From Holacanthus passer (taxonomy: Eukaryota > Chordata > Actinopteri > Pomacanthidae), in assembly GCA_025331565.1 (NCBI GenBank), contig JAFREQ010000049.1, positions 3,444,501 to 3,508,500 on the forward strand: 64,000 nt of DNA, written 5' to 3'. The position numbers and the translations under genes are program-made. Position 1 is the first letter of the stretch; every line of letters starts with the position of its first letter. A model generated the notes under the pieces. The model was given only the letters and a program-made list of their open reading frames with translations. It was not told the origin of the DNA and searched no databases. Shown one piece after another: positions 1 through 11,630 of the stretch.

Positions 1-262
1 GCATCTTTCAGTGGCATGTTGCAAGTGAAGGCCATCCAGGGCACAGGGTGGCAGTGGAGAAGGTTTGCTGCAGGCCTGAGAGTTTTCATTCTTCTCCAGA
101 AACTATTTACTTTACAGTCCACGGCCTGTGACATCAGAACCTAGACTATATAAATGAATGGAAGTGGGCAGCTATAATGAATTCATCGACATTCTTCTTC
201 AGAGGAGGAAGAGAAGAAGGGAGGGAGACTGGACAAAAGAAGGAGCACAGGGCACAGAGGGT

Positions 263-3200
263 ATGAAGATGGACAGAAGAGGCAGCCAGCTGGTTTGCTC
301 TTTGCTGTTGTGTATCATCACTCAGGTGAGACCTGCCAAAATGAGCTCTATATTTATATCCTCTCTGTAAAATCAGAGTTCCTATCTTTAGCCTCAAAAG
401 TAGCCTCGTCTCATTTCTCTGTGGTAACCTGGTGAACTGTAGTGTGCATGATATGCAAATGCTTGTTGTTCCTGTTATTTTTCATATTAACATAGATTAG
501 GGTTATTGGAGGCAGCAATAAAAAGGACTGCCATGAATCACCATACCATGACCTTCAAGGATTTCCCAGTTTGGGACAATAAATTATATCTATAAATCTA
601 TGAAGGGTATTTTATACCAGCTTTCCTCAAAACTGCTACATTAAAAACTGCGCCTATTCATAAAAATACTTAGGCCTAGGATATTCTGATGAACATAAAA
701 ATATTATTTTATTTTATTTGTATTGATTTCTATTCATCTATAATTTTTTTTTATTTGTAAGTTATCAAAAGGTAGAGCTTTTGGAAGCTGACAGTAAAGT
801 AAAGCTGTGGGCTGATAAAGTATGGACAATAACTGTACATTAACAATAATGTAAAATTAATATGGTGCAGAGAATTATGTTGTGTTTAATTTATCCAAGA
901 AAATCATTATGTACCTAACTGACATCACAATGTTGTTGCTGAACAGTATGTTAGTCTGGAAGAGAGACTAACATACTGTTAATGAAAGAAAATTAGTTTC
1001 AATTGTTTTCATTTGTTTAAGGTTTGTTTTTGTTTTTTACTGAGAACCTCAAAATATATTGTTCAGTAAGCAAAACAGACAAATCCAATTTTTTGTTGGA
1101 AAACAGGGATAACGCACAAAGACAGAACTGGCTGATGAAATGCAAAACAATTTTTCTTAGCCAGTTGGGAGAAAGTCTTAGAGATGAAACAAACATCCCT
1201 TTAACAATTTATTGAATTTATTTTCCACAAAAACATTTTTTAGATTAAAGTTTTTAGATTATGGTTTTGTGTATGTGTAACTGAAAGATGTTTTGTTGTA
1301 TTTTTCAAGCTCGATATATGGTGGCGTGCTGTGATCCCACAAGGGATGACCCAAATGTGAAATAAAAAATAACTATCCAGTATATGTAAACCAATATAGG
1401 ACAGGGTCTCTTAATGGAAAACAATGTCAAAATGTTGTCAATACTAGGGTTTCAAAATAGTTTCTGTGATGTGATTCATTTTTTCACTACAATGGCTGAA
1501 AAGGTTAAAAGAAGTTCATCTAATCAGGTGGGAGGGGGCAGCCCCAATTGTCATGCAAAAATCCTATCACTGGTTTCACATCATTAACATCTTTCTTTCT
1601 TTCTTGCTGTCAAAATTTTGTGGAATTTTTTTTTGGAAATGTAACAAACTGAAAATATCTGCTATGCTCTGTGATGATGATGTCATTAGCTGAAAGTCCC
1701 ACTCAGTGGTTCCACATGGGGCTGTCCCTTGAAGACATTCTGGGACCTGGTCTGACACTTGTCATTTAAAACTAGAAGTAGAAGTTTTGCAGCCTGATCA
1801 ACAAAACTCCATTATCCATGAAAGTGAGAGATGATTGCAGCTACACTAGAAAGTATCCTGCAGCTGCTCTTAGTTCTTTTTATTATTATACTAACTCCTC
1901 GTTAGTATAGTGGTAAGTATCCCCGCCTGTCACGCGGGAGACCGGGGTTCGATTCCCCGACGGGGAGGCGCACTCCTTATGACAAATAAAGGTTTATCTT
2001 ATCTAATCACTATGAGTGATCACATTTATAGCACTGTTGCCTTACATTTGGTCATGTCTTGTATTTTTGATATACTACAACATTTTTTCTATTTATCAGA
2101 ATTACATGATGTACATGTATTAACCTGTGTGTAGAGCTGTGAAGGAAGATGAATGACTCACACTTGCCTGATTTCAGGTATACTCACATCTTTGCAGCTG
2201 TAAAAACATGTGGTTACCATGTGGTAACTGTATGCCTTCAGAGTGACGGCTTTACTAACACTCTTCACATAGAATACGGAGCCATTTCCTGTGTGTTCCA
2301 TTTGTTTGTGGTGAAAAGTAAAACCTGCTCACATTTTGCATAATGTGAGCAGGTTTTACAGCAGTCGACCAGGTTCAGGAGTGTCAGCGAGTGCTGGGTA
2401 CAAATACTGAAATCTGACTTCAGTATATAGTAGAAAGATTGACACTCTCCTATTCAGTGTAAAAAGAAGCTATGGAACTTGCAAAGGAGATGTTTCTTGC
2501 TTTTGCAGCAGTTAGAGGGTTAAAAACAACTTTCTATGAGCCAAGCTGATAGTTTCAGTTATACATGCTGAAGGTTGAAGATACAAACCTGTTTCTGTTT
2601 CCGTCCCCACACAGTGGAGGTGAGCGGAAATTTGTGTGTGCGGCTCAAAGGATTGCAATTTGCAACACTGTACACATACATTGCTGTGAATATTTTTCAT
2701 TAGAACTACACTGAACAAAAATATAAACGCTACACTTTTGTTTTTGCTCCCATTTTACATGAGCTGAACTCAAAGATCTAAAACGTTTTCTATGTACACA
2801 AAAGACCTATTTCTCAAATACTGTTCACAAATCTGTCTAAATCTGTGTTAGTGAGCAGTTCTCCTTTGCTGAGATAATCCATCCACCTCACAGGTGTGGC
2901 AGATCAAGATGCTGATCAGACAGCATGATTATTGCACAGGTGTGCCTCAGGCTGGCCACAACAAAAGGCCACTCTAAAATGTGCAGTTTTATCACACAGC
3001 ATAATGCCACAGATGTCGTTTTGAGGTTTTGAGGGAGCGTGCAATTGGCATACTGACTGCAGGAATGTCCACCAGAGCTGTTGCCCGTGAATTGAATGTT
3101 CATTTCTCCACCATAAGCCATCTCCAAAGGCGTTTCAGAGAATTTGGCAGTACATCCAACCGGCCTCACAACTGCAGACCACGCGTAACCACACCAGCCC

Positions 3201-6200
3201 AGGACCTCCACATCCAGCATTTTCACCTCCAAGATCGTACAAGACTGGACAGCTGCTGCAACAATCGGTTTGCATAACCAAAGAATTTCTGCACAAAGTG
3301 TCAGAAACCGTCTCAGGGAAGCTCATCTGCATGCTCGTCGTCCTCATCTGGGTCTCGACCTGACTGCCGTTCTTCGTCGTAACTGACTTGAGTGGGTAAA
3401 TGCTCACATTCGATGGCGTCTGGCACTTTGGAGAGGTGTTCTCCTCATGGATGAATCCCGGTTTTCACTGTACAGGGCAGATGGCAGACAGCGTGTATGG
3501 CGTCGTGTGGGTGAGTGGTTTGCTGATGTCAACGTTGTGGATCGAATGGCCCATGGTGGCGGTGGGGTTATGGTATGGGCAGGCGTATGTTATGGACAAC
3601 AAACACAGGTGCATTTTATTGATGGCATTTTGAATGCACAGAGATACCGTGACAAGATCCTGAGGCCCATTGTCGTGCCATTCATCTACGACCATCACCT
3701 CATGTTGCAGCATGATAATGCACAGCCCCATGATGCTCTGGATCAGCGTATATAACAGCGTGTTCCAGTTCCTGCCAATATCCAGCAACTTGGCACAGCC
3801 ATTGAAGAGGAGTGGACCAACATTCCATAGGCCACAATCAACAACCTGATCAACTCTATGCGAAGGAGATGTGTTGCACTGCATGAGGCAAATGGTGGTC
3901 ACACCAAATACTGACTGGTTTTTCCCCCAATCCAGTAAAACTGTGAGTGGCCTTTTGTTGTGGCCAGCCTGAGGCACATCTGTGCAATAATCATGCTGTC
4001 TAATCAGCATCTTGATCTGCCACACCTGTGAGGTGGATGGATTATCTCAGCAAAGGAGAAGTGCTCACTAACACAGATTTAGACAGATTTGTGAACAATA
4101 TTTGAGAGAAACTGGCCTTTTGTGTATGTAGCCGGTCTGGTCTGACACTTAAGTTTGCTACAAGCTCTGCCTTGTGTTGTACATGATGAGGAAGGAGACG
4201 AAGGCAACTTCTGCTTTGCTGACCGGGGGGATTTATTCTCTGTGCAAAACATAAACAAACAGTACAGCAACTTCTCTTAACCAGCTTTCCACAGCCACAC
4301 CTTTAAAAACAAGGGAACAATACAACAACCTGCGTGAAAAACCGCGGCCGTGCTCCTTTAGCTTAAGTTGAGATCAGTAACTTAGTACGCTACATAAAAG
4401 TGCTGCACCGATAAAATAAATGAATAAACACAAACTTCAAAATAAATGTGCCAGCAGCAGGTTACGTGTGTGACCTGTACCATGTAAAATTTGTAAAACT
4501 GTTTAGCGTTTTTGCTATATTTTAACACTTTATAAACAGGATAACCCGTAATGTTCACCTCTCCTCACAGCGTCCAGAAAACGATTGAGAAGGTAGCGCG
4601 AATCTACAGGGTGTGACGTCACTGAAAGGTCGAAGGTCATATAACAAAAATACACCTTATTAAAATAAAAGCTCCCAAAAATAAATACAGAAACAAGTAT
4701 AAACACACACAAAAAACAACAACAAAGTATGAACAAACATGAATTAACAAACATTGGTGAAATATAAACCTATTACAATTATACATTCGCTACATGTACA
4801 TAGAAAACATTTTAGATCTTTGAGTTCAGCTCATGAAAAATGGGAGCAAAAACAAAAGTGTTGCATTTATATTTTTGTTCAGTGTATTTCATCAGCAGAA
4901 AGTAGTTCCAATGAAAACTGCTCACAGTGATGTGTGTGGGTTACGGGGACCAGATATTTACAGCTTAAACAGATTGCACAGCTGTTACTATGTTACAGTA
5001 TAAACAGCAGTATTTTGTTACTCTCACTTCAGGTGTGGTGCCAGTTGTGCACTGGACCATGTCAGTGCCCGTCTTCAGTGCAACGCTGCCCTGTCGGTGT
5101 TCCTCTGATGTTAGACAGCTGTGGCTGCTGCCAGGTATGTGCTAGACAGGAGGGTGAGACCTGCACCGAGCGGCTGCCCTGTGACACCCACCGAGGGCTG
5201 CAGTGCGACTACAGCGCCAGCTTCCCTGGAGGGCCGGGACGATGTGTCGGTGCGAATACGCTCATGCTGAAGCTGATGCGTTTGGATTAGAGTTTCAAAC
5301 ACCTGTGGCACTAGACAAAACTTTTACTACTATCACTGCAACTGCTGTGCCAGTAATAAGCTAATTACTACTATAGCACATGTTCTACCTCTGATGTATT
5401 ATCATGACAGTTGAGCCTCAGAGCCTTTCAAAACCCCAGTAGGCCATTTTACAACATTGCTCTTTTAAATGTGTTTCTGACACACATCGCTGCCTCTAAG
5501 ATATATTTCATTTGGAAACCTCAAAGGCCCTTCTGCTTCTCTGGGTCTACTGAACAATAAAAAAGATTTTTCATATTTCACAAGCTGTGATTCTCTTTCG
5601 TCCTCCTGACATATATTTACATAGGGACATAAATTGTAAAGTATAAGCATTCATCACATATGAAAAGATAACAATAGGAAAACTAACTAGAAAACTAGTT
5701 TAGTGAAGTGAAAATATCTGTTTGAAGTGTTTGGAATGGGTGAAGGCTTCCTCAAACGTTTTCATATATGGGGCAAGAGCAAATTTATACCTGGAGGAAG
5801 GGATTAAGCAGGATAATTAATCTATACAACAACTGAAGACTAATATAATCAAACTACAAGAAAAGTACAATATTCATTCAAGACACTTCTTACTTCTCTC
5901 TCATATACTCAGCTACCTCTCTCAGTGCTGGAAGATTATAGTGAAACGTGCTGACAGTAGAGGAGAGGTATCCCTGCTCCGGATATGTAAGCTCGGATAA
6001 ATTTAAAAGTTGGAAGTCAGATTTACAGGAGGAAGAGAAATTGTCTAAGTTGGGCCTGAAGGCTTAACACACGGCATAAGTTCTTACACAATAAGAACAT
6101 GCAGAAAACCATCAAAATTACATCACTTTAATCCCAGATTCCCACACTTATGGGAATGTAATGTGTTCAAAAGGTTTTGGAAGAGGCTCTGGACATGGTA

Positions 6201-9200
6201 AGACAGGTAACAATCCCCAAAATCCTGCGTTTGCCAAAATTGTGCATCTTGGCAATGTATCCAAGTGATTTTATTACTAAGAGTGACCATGCACTAATAG
6301 AATGTGTTGCTATGGACAAACTAATTTAATTACTTGAAACAAAATGTTGTGATCAATAAAATGATCAATAAAACCAAAGACTGGGATGGAGATGGCCCAA
6401 CTGGACTAAGATTGCAAAGTGGAGTAGCCACTGTAATCTACAAGATGTCTGTACATTGTAGCATCTGTATATTCACCTCTGTTTTAATGACTTCTTTGTC
6501 TTTTCATTTAATGGTGTACTGTATTTGTTGCCAACACTTGCCATTTTATTGAGAAATATGAAATATTTGTTATGATTGATACTGCTGCTGCAAATACTAC
6601 TCTGCTGGCAGTATAAACGTTAGCTCTACTACTACTACTACTACTACTACTACTAGTAGGCAACCACTACAGCTACCACTGTTATCACTACTTTTACTGC
6701 TACTGCAACTACTGCCCTTATTATTGTCACACTGCCATTTATCAAGATAAGAATAAGAAGCATATCCTTTCTAGCCTCTTTTGCGCAATATCTGCATATA
6801 AAACACATGATCAGTCTCACTGCGTCCTGTTCACCGTTTATGAGGTAGACAGCAATGCTGAGCAGATGTTTTTTTCCAAGTTGTTTGGTACAGAGACCAA
6901 AAACCTTTTTCAGTTATTTGATAAAAATGATCAGTGACTCAGTTTCGGAATATACGGCTCCGTCATTTAACTCAGAACTTCCTGCCAACACTCTTACAGT
7001 AATGACTGGATAGCAACAAATGACATGTTTCCTGCAGGTTATTTGTCTGCACATGTTTCATAGAACTCATCCCATACTTGGCAGTGATGTGGTGAAATTG
7101 CTTTCACCTCCATAACGTTGCCTCCTCTCCCCCTCTTCCTCCCTGTGCTGCGTGCAGGTTTGAACGAGCTGGGCTGTGAGATGAATGGCAGGAGACTGGA
7201 GGAGGGACAGGTATTTCAACCTTCCTGTGCTCAGCTCTGCCACTGCCTGGGGGGCGGGGTGACCTGCGTGCCCCTGTGCAATGATGACCTGCAGACGCCC
7301 ACTGATAAGTGCCCCAAACCTCAGCTGGTACGACTGCCAGGGCAGTGCTGCAAAGAGTGGGTGTGTGACAGTCTGGACAACAGCGTTTCCTCAAATCCAT
7401 CAGCAGGTAATGGGGTTGATGAGTCCAAACACAGGTGGCTGTAAACACATGTAAGCACATAAGTCTGTGCCTGGTGTATCAAAATAATAACTGCAACAAT
7501 AAATCAGGCTAAGAGTCATATAAAAGTATAAAGCATTCAATATGGCTACTTTTAAGATAGCAGCAGCATTTTTGTCTAATCTTTGCCAGGATTTCAACAC
7601 AACTCTGAACCATTTGGATGATTTTTAGCTATTTCCTGTGAAGCCTTTAATGCAGTAAAAGCAGTTAAATTCAGATCAGCAGGTGTTTGGAACCACAGCC
7701 AACCACCACAATGTTTCAGGCCATGTTTGGGTTGTGACAAAATAATCAGATTTCAATACCAAAGAGGTGTCAAGAAGGTCACATATGAAAATAACAGTGA
7801 GCGCTATTCTTAGCAGACTGGCCTCACCTAAGCAGCAGTTTACAACATTTGAGACTGTATATGTGCTGAATTTCTGACTCATGAGCTCTCATCAAAGCTG
7901 TCCACTTTAAACAACTTTCAGCTTAATGCACACAGCAAATGTTTTCCTCTACTTTGTTTCTTTCCAGCACAGCAGGCGCGTCAGGACTTCGGGGGTGGGC
8001 TGTCCGGCCTGCCGTTTGGCTCGGTCTCCAACTGCATTGAGTGGACCACAGACTGGAGCCCCTGCTCCTACAGCTGCGGCCCAGGTGTCTCCACCCGCAC
8101 CACAAACAGGAATTGGGCTTGCCGCCTGCAGACTGAGACCAGACTGTGCCAGGTCAGGCCATGCCAGACTCTGGTGCTGGGGCTCCGAAGGCTGCAGCCG
8201 GTCAGTGCACAATCAGCACACATTAATCAGCTCCAGTCACACTTTCAATGATCAAGCCCTTGATAATACATTTCTTGTTTAAGTCCATCCATGAACATGT
8301 GCTCCATTTTGGCATACACATGGTTTTATCTTAAACTATGACTCAAAAATTTTAATGCATTACAAAAGAAGTCATCATATGAAAATACTGCAATACTGTC
8401 TATAAAAGGACCAATAACAAATAAAACATTTCAATGGCTTATTAAAACCCATGTCACTATTATGAAACGATTTCCTTATCAGTTTATTTGGAGTTCGTTT
8501 TCATTTATGTCCTTTTTGCATATAAAATGTTCTTTTTCTAATTTCTTTTTATTACATAATGGCATTTTCCTCATTGACATATTTCTTCATTTCATTTGCC
8601 TGTAATAACAGAGTTGTTATCATGATAGACCTTTTCCACAGCAGACACTTTGACTTGTCATAGCAGGAAAAGCACAGGTGGAAGTGATAACAATGATGAT
8701 GACTCTCTTCCACCGAAGTGTTTCAGTAAGCCATGTCAGTCAGCCAGCACAAACAATACCAGGAATACATGAACAGAGCTATGAAAAATGTGCTTAATTA
8801 TACCAGTGCTTTATAAACTGCTATAACGTGTACAGCTGCATGCTCCATTGACTCACTGGCAGGACTTATTGGGATGCTTCAATAGAATGCATTAGACATT
8901 GATGACATTGAATACAGCTAGCTCTAGAGCAGCCCAAAAGAAAGGTCACAAAACTCTCTAACTCAATACTCAATACTAACTGTCGTTCTCCTGGGCAACA
9001 TCTGTGCAGTAACAATACTGACGGGGTCATTTTAGCTGGCATCACAGCAGAGGGCTAGCTTAACACTAGCTCTAGGCCATTAAAAATCTGATCTCACCAG
9101 CTAGTGTGAGAAAGGTCCAACTGTAGGCCTCATAGGGACCCCAGGGTCTGCATGTCCTATGAGAAGAGTGTATGGTCCCCAGGCTGCTGTTAGCAGAATT

Positions 9201-10697
9201 GTTCTTTTCTGAAGAACTTAATTTAACCAGATTTGGAAAAAAATAGTGTTGACATAATCTTGTTTGTCGGGTAACAAAAATTGGCCAAATTATCTTCACT
9301 GTAGTGTGTTAGGTGAAAGAAATACGATGCTAAATTATCCAAATCAATACACCCTGGCTGAAGACAGGTAAAATGCAGGTGATGTTCCTGCTGGAGAAGT
9401 GATTGTTTATATTAGTCAAGGATACAACCATGTGAGTATAACACACCCTCTGCAATAAAATCTTTTGTTGCCAGTGTTAGTGTTTGATTTGTGAATTGTG
9501 TGCGTCCAATCACACTGCCTTCAAAACTCAAAGGTAAATGGTACTGTCACTTTGGTGACAAACACAACATCACAGGATACAGGAGGATAATCATGATGGG
9601 ATAGATCACCCCTCTGATATATGAATGTGACAATTAGGTTGGTCTGTAGGTAATCTGCTGTAAGTGAAATAAAAAGCCACACAAAAAGTATACTTCAACT
9701 TCATCTTCAGTCTTTCAGTGAGGAGTAAAAAAATCCAACTGTAATACTAAGTCACTAAGTCACTTCTTTTCATCCTCAGCTGAGGATGTTCTTAACATTG
9801 ACAAAGCAGGACAGGTTTATGTTTCCAGTTTTATTATACTGTATTCTATGATAAATGTTTTTTCCAGTACTGGACATTAACATTAATAATAAGATGCAGT
9901 ATTTAGCTAGTTTTGGGGACTGGCCTTTGGCTGTTACCTGACAAACACAGCATTGATTTAAAGCTATATAAAGTCCTGTGTGGGAAAATTCTTAGCACTA
10001 TAAACTGAGTGTAATTAAATCTTGTTAAAGTTCTTAGGGGAAGGAGCTGCTAAAGGAAGTGCCAAACTTCATATCTGGGGACCCTAAAGGAAGAGAAGCA
10101 TGTTAGAACTGGCAAACCTGAGGCCCCTCTTACGTTAGGACCCTCTTGCAGTTGGACCCTCTTGACTGAGCCTGCTAAGAGAGGCTGGTGACATGTGTTT
10201 GGCTGAAGGGGAAGAGTGTTGTGGCTTGTTGACATGAAAAGTAACTTGATGGAATAGTGCATCATTACAAATACACTATGATGTTGCAAATTTTGTGCCG
10301 TAATCCAAGATAAGAGTAGACCAAATTTAGATGTTAAAATCTACGAATGACTACACATCACGGGACATGCAAGAGTAACTGCATAATTACTACAGTCTGT
10401 GTTTTTCAGGGTTCAGGGATGTGCAAGAGCAGCTACGTTTCACCTCTGTCCATTCAGCTTGAACACCAGGGCTGCTGGAGCACCAGAGCCTACCGTCCCA
10501 GGTTCTGTGCCTTGACCTGTCCGGAGGGACGCTGCTGCAGCCCCTCCCACACCAGGACAGTGAGGATTGTTTTCCGCTGCCCCCAAGGCAGGCTCACCCA
10601 GCAGCAGGTGATGCTGATTGAGTCCTGCACCTGCAGCACCTCCACCTGCCGCCAGTCCCCGGCCACAGCTGCTCGGAGTGTCCGCTCCTGGCTGTGA
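263..10697 (+). CDS. ccn5: CCN family matricellular protein, ccn5-like (WISP2), 5 exons, with C-terminal cystine-knot domain
   Basis: Secreted modular protein of the CCN family, which tunes growth-factor and integrin signalling in the extracellular matrix. Coding exons are 263-325, 5033-5249, 7158-7406, 7968-8200 and 10410-10697. All have GT/AG borders and compatible phases, giving 349 residues. Exon 1 is a signal peptide (residues 1-21). Exon 2 is the IGFBP-like domain (about 22-94; SCGCCQVCA is the GCGCCxxC-type signature). Exon 3 is the VWC domain (about 94-177). Exon 4 is TSP1 ([15 protein letters not shown]). Exon 5 is the CT cystine knot (about 255-349; YRPRFC, GRCC and SCTCSTSTC cysteines). 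An in-frame ATG at 158 would put 35 charged residues before the signal peptide, so 263 was preferred. The ccn5 name rests on neighbouring serinc3, tp53rk and slc2a10 orthologues; mammalian CCN5 lacks the CT domain. Another CCN paralogue is the main alternative. Confidence 0.88.
942..980. repeat. Perfect 16-bp inverted repeat (hairpin) in ccn5 intron 1
   Basis: The arm at 942-957 (AACAGTATGTTAGTCT) is the exact reverse complement of 965-980, with a 7-base spacer. No flanking element that explains it was recognised. Confidence 0.8.
1896..1967 (+). tRNA. tRNA-Asp (GTC), gene or recently retroposed copy
   Basis: This 72-base segment folds as a tRNA. The acceptor strand TCCTCGT pairs with the 3' end ACGGGGAG with one G-T style compromise, as in vertebrate tRNA-Asp. 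The A box is around TAGTATAGTGGT, the anticodon loop CTGTCAC gives anticodon GTC, and the B box is GGTTCGATTCC. It looks intact. CCA is not encoded, as expected. No T4 run for Pol III termination follows until about 2070, and a LINE-like tail begins 17 bases after the 3' end, so it may be a retroposed copy rather than a working gene. Confidence 0.85.
1968..2008 (+). repeat. LINE-type 3' tail directly after the tRNA
   Basis: The stretch AATAAAGGTTTATCTTATCT is shared base for base with the reverse complement of the tail at 24504-24556. It resembles the tail at 17553-17605. Such (TTATC)n endings are typical of fish L2/CR1-like LINEs and the SINEs they mobilise. Confidence 0.6.
2318..2359. repeat. 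Perfect 18-bp inverted repeat (hairpin) in ccn5 intron 1
   Basis: The arm at 2318-2335 (GTAAAACCTGCTCACATT) is the exact reverse complement of 2342-2359, with a 6-base loop. It lies between the tRNA copy and the Tc1 element and belongs to neither. Confidence 0.85.
3008..3912 (+). pseudogene. Tc1-like transposase pseudogene
   Basis: The + strand encodes a broken Tc1-type transposase. An N-terminal helix-turn-helix region reads [20 protein letters not shown] near 3048-3107. A catalytic-region fragment includes the MDESRFSLY and HDNAQPHD motifs near 3447-3731. Frame changes occur between about 3230 and 3447, and in-frame stops follow near 3753 and 3828. A full-length protein is not possible without repair, so the copy cannot mobilise itself. 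The family normally encodes a cut-and-paste transposase of about 340 residues. Confidence 0.88.
4127..4794. mobile_element. Probable solo LTR nested in the Tc1 right inverted repeat
   Basis: The insert begins TGTAGC and ends GCTACA and is bounded by the direct repeat TGTA (4123-4126 and 4795-4798). Removing it and one TGTA restores the Tc1 sequence CTTTTGTGTACATAG seen inverted in the left arm. TG...CA ends, a 4-bp duplication and 668-bp length fit a solo LTR of a retrotransposon or endogenous retrovirus. It contains a palindromic CRE (TGACGTCA at 4614-4621) and AATAAA at 4415. No coding region is present. A short non-autonomous DNA element with 6-bp inverted ends is the alternative. Confidence 0.65.
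5750..6460 (+). pseudogene. Possible LINE (L1-like) ORF2 C-terminal remnant
   Basis: Translating the three forward frames piecemeal gives short stretches that resemble the region after the reverse transcriptase of fish L1-type ORF2, including a segment like [11 protein letters not shown] near 6168-6200. Stops and frame changes are frequent. It lies in ccn5 intron 2. The assignment rests on weak memory-based similarity only. Confidence 0.35.
6625..6656. repeat. (ACT)n microsatellite
   Basis: About ten uninterrupted ACT units in ccn5 intron 2. Confidence 0.95.
8201..10409 (+). other. ccn5 intron 4
   Basis: GT...AG intron of 2.2 kb between the TSP1 and CT exons. It is AT-rich with short stop-filled frames only; no gene or repeat family was recognised in it. 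Confidence 0.7.
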
Positions 10698-11144
10698 GCT
10701 GCATGCACATCCAGCTGCAAGAAAGATGGGCAGGTCCTGTCTGTGATAAAAATGATGAAACATACACACATCACAAAGTGGCAGGAAGTTGAGCCAGTGT
10801 TTCAGAATTATAGAAATATTACAATCAGGATGTGAAACTTGGCATTTGACATTAGCTGTTAGTGTATCCAGATGTGCAAATATGCAGTTTTGTGAATGTG
10901 CACCCACATTTGAAAGTAGGTACGAACTACAAATTCTCATATCACCATGTCTGACCATATATATTCTGTCCACTCTTTGGCAAACTCAGATTTATATTGA
11001 AATTAAAAATTATGTCCATCCCTGGACTTGGGGGACACCAACATGCCAGTGTGCATGTGCCAGTCTGAGAAAACCACTGTTTGAGTTTAGAGCTCACAAA
11101 CTAAGAGAAAACAAGTAAACTCTGTAGTTCCCCTCAGCTTTCCA

Positions 11145-11370
11145 TCTATCCACCATCTATGACAGCTTATCCTTTGCAGGGTCGCGCTGGGGCTGGACCC
11201 AATCCCAGCTGACATTGGGCAACACAGTTCATCACAAGGCTTACACATAGAGACAAGCAACTATTCACACTCACTTTCACACCTACGGGCGATTTAGACT
11301 CTCGCATGTCTTTGGACTGTGGGAGCACCCGGAGGAAAGCCACCCTCTTGCTGTGAGGCTAAATAACTGC
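11145..11370 (+). repeat. Degenerate teleost interspersed repeat
   Basis: The segment containing GCAGGGTCGCGCTGGGGCTG and, further on, CATGTCTTTGGACTGTGGGA matches a block I recall as very common in teleost genomes. The copy is diverged. Its class is not certain from the sequence. Confidence 0.5.
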
Positions 11371-11564
11371 ACCAACATGCCACACCCCCTCATCATGGAG
11401 CCAATCATTTTGTTTTTTCTGATTTGGTTCAGTCTTGTTGCTGTCATAACCACGTGCTCTGAGAAACCCACAGTACACTACTTGGTCAGCACCAAACAAC
11501 AAACACTAATGATTAGCAGGTGAATATAGTGGAGTATTCAGCAGATACCGAGACATGTTTTCTT

Positions 11565-11630
11565 AGGAGTTGATGGAGACCAAAACAGAGAGTACATGCT
11601 GAACATTCATCAGGTCATTAGATGTATAAA
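11565..11630 (+). repeat. Copy of a dispersed GAGTTGATGGAGACCAAAAC module
   Basis: Related sequence occurs near 48830-48930 and 51810-51905. All share a GAGTTG(A/G)T(G)GAG...CAAAACAGAG...CATTCATCAGGT pattern, showing a dispersed low-identity repeat family. Confidence 0.5.

Larger units (their letters stand above)
2709..4884 (+). mobile_element. Tc1/mariner-superfamily transposon with long inverted repeats, inactive
   Basis: The left end CACTGAACAAAAATATAAAC is mirrored by the right end at 4861-4884, and both ends are flanked by TA (2707-2708 and 4885-4886), the Tc1/mariner target duplication. Inverted-repeat similarity extends about 200-250 bases inward on each side: the block holding the bases around 2860-2960 recurs inverted around 3940-4075. 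The right inverted repeat is split by a 668-bp insertion at 4127-4794. The element sits wholly within ccn5 intron 1. Confidence 0.9.

Noticed and set aside
158..262. N-terminal extension of ccn5 from the ATG at 158
   Set aside because: It would add 35 mostly charged residues before a good signal peptide, unlike any CCN protein I know.
3465..4025. 186-codon minus-strand frame in the Tc1 element
   Set aside because: It is antisense to the degraded transposase and includes inverted-repeat sequence; not a real protein.
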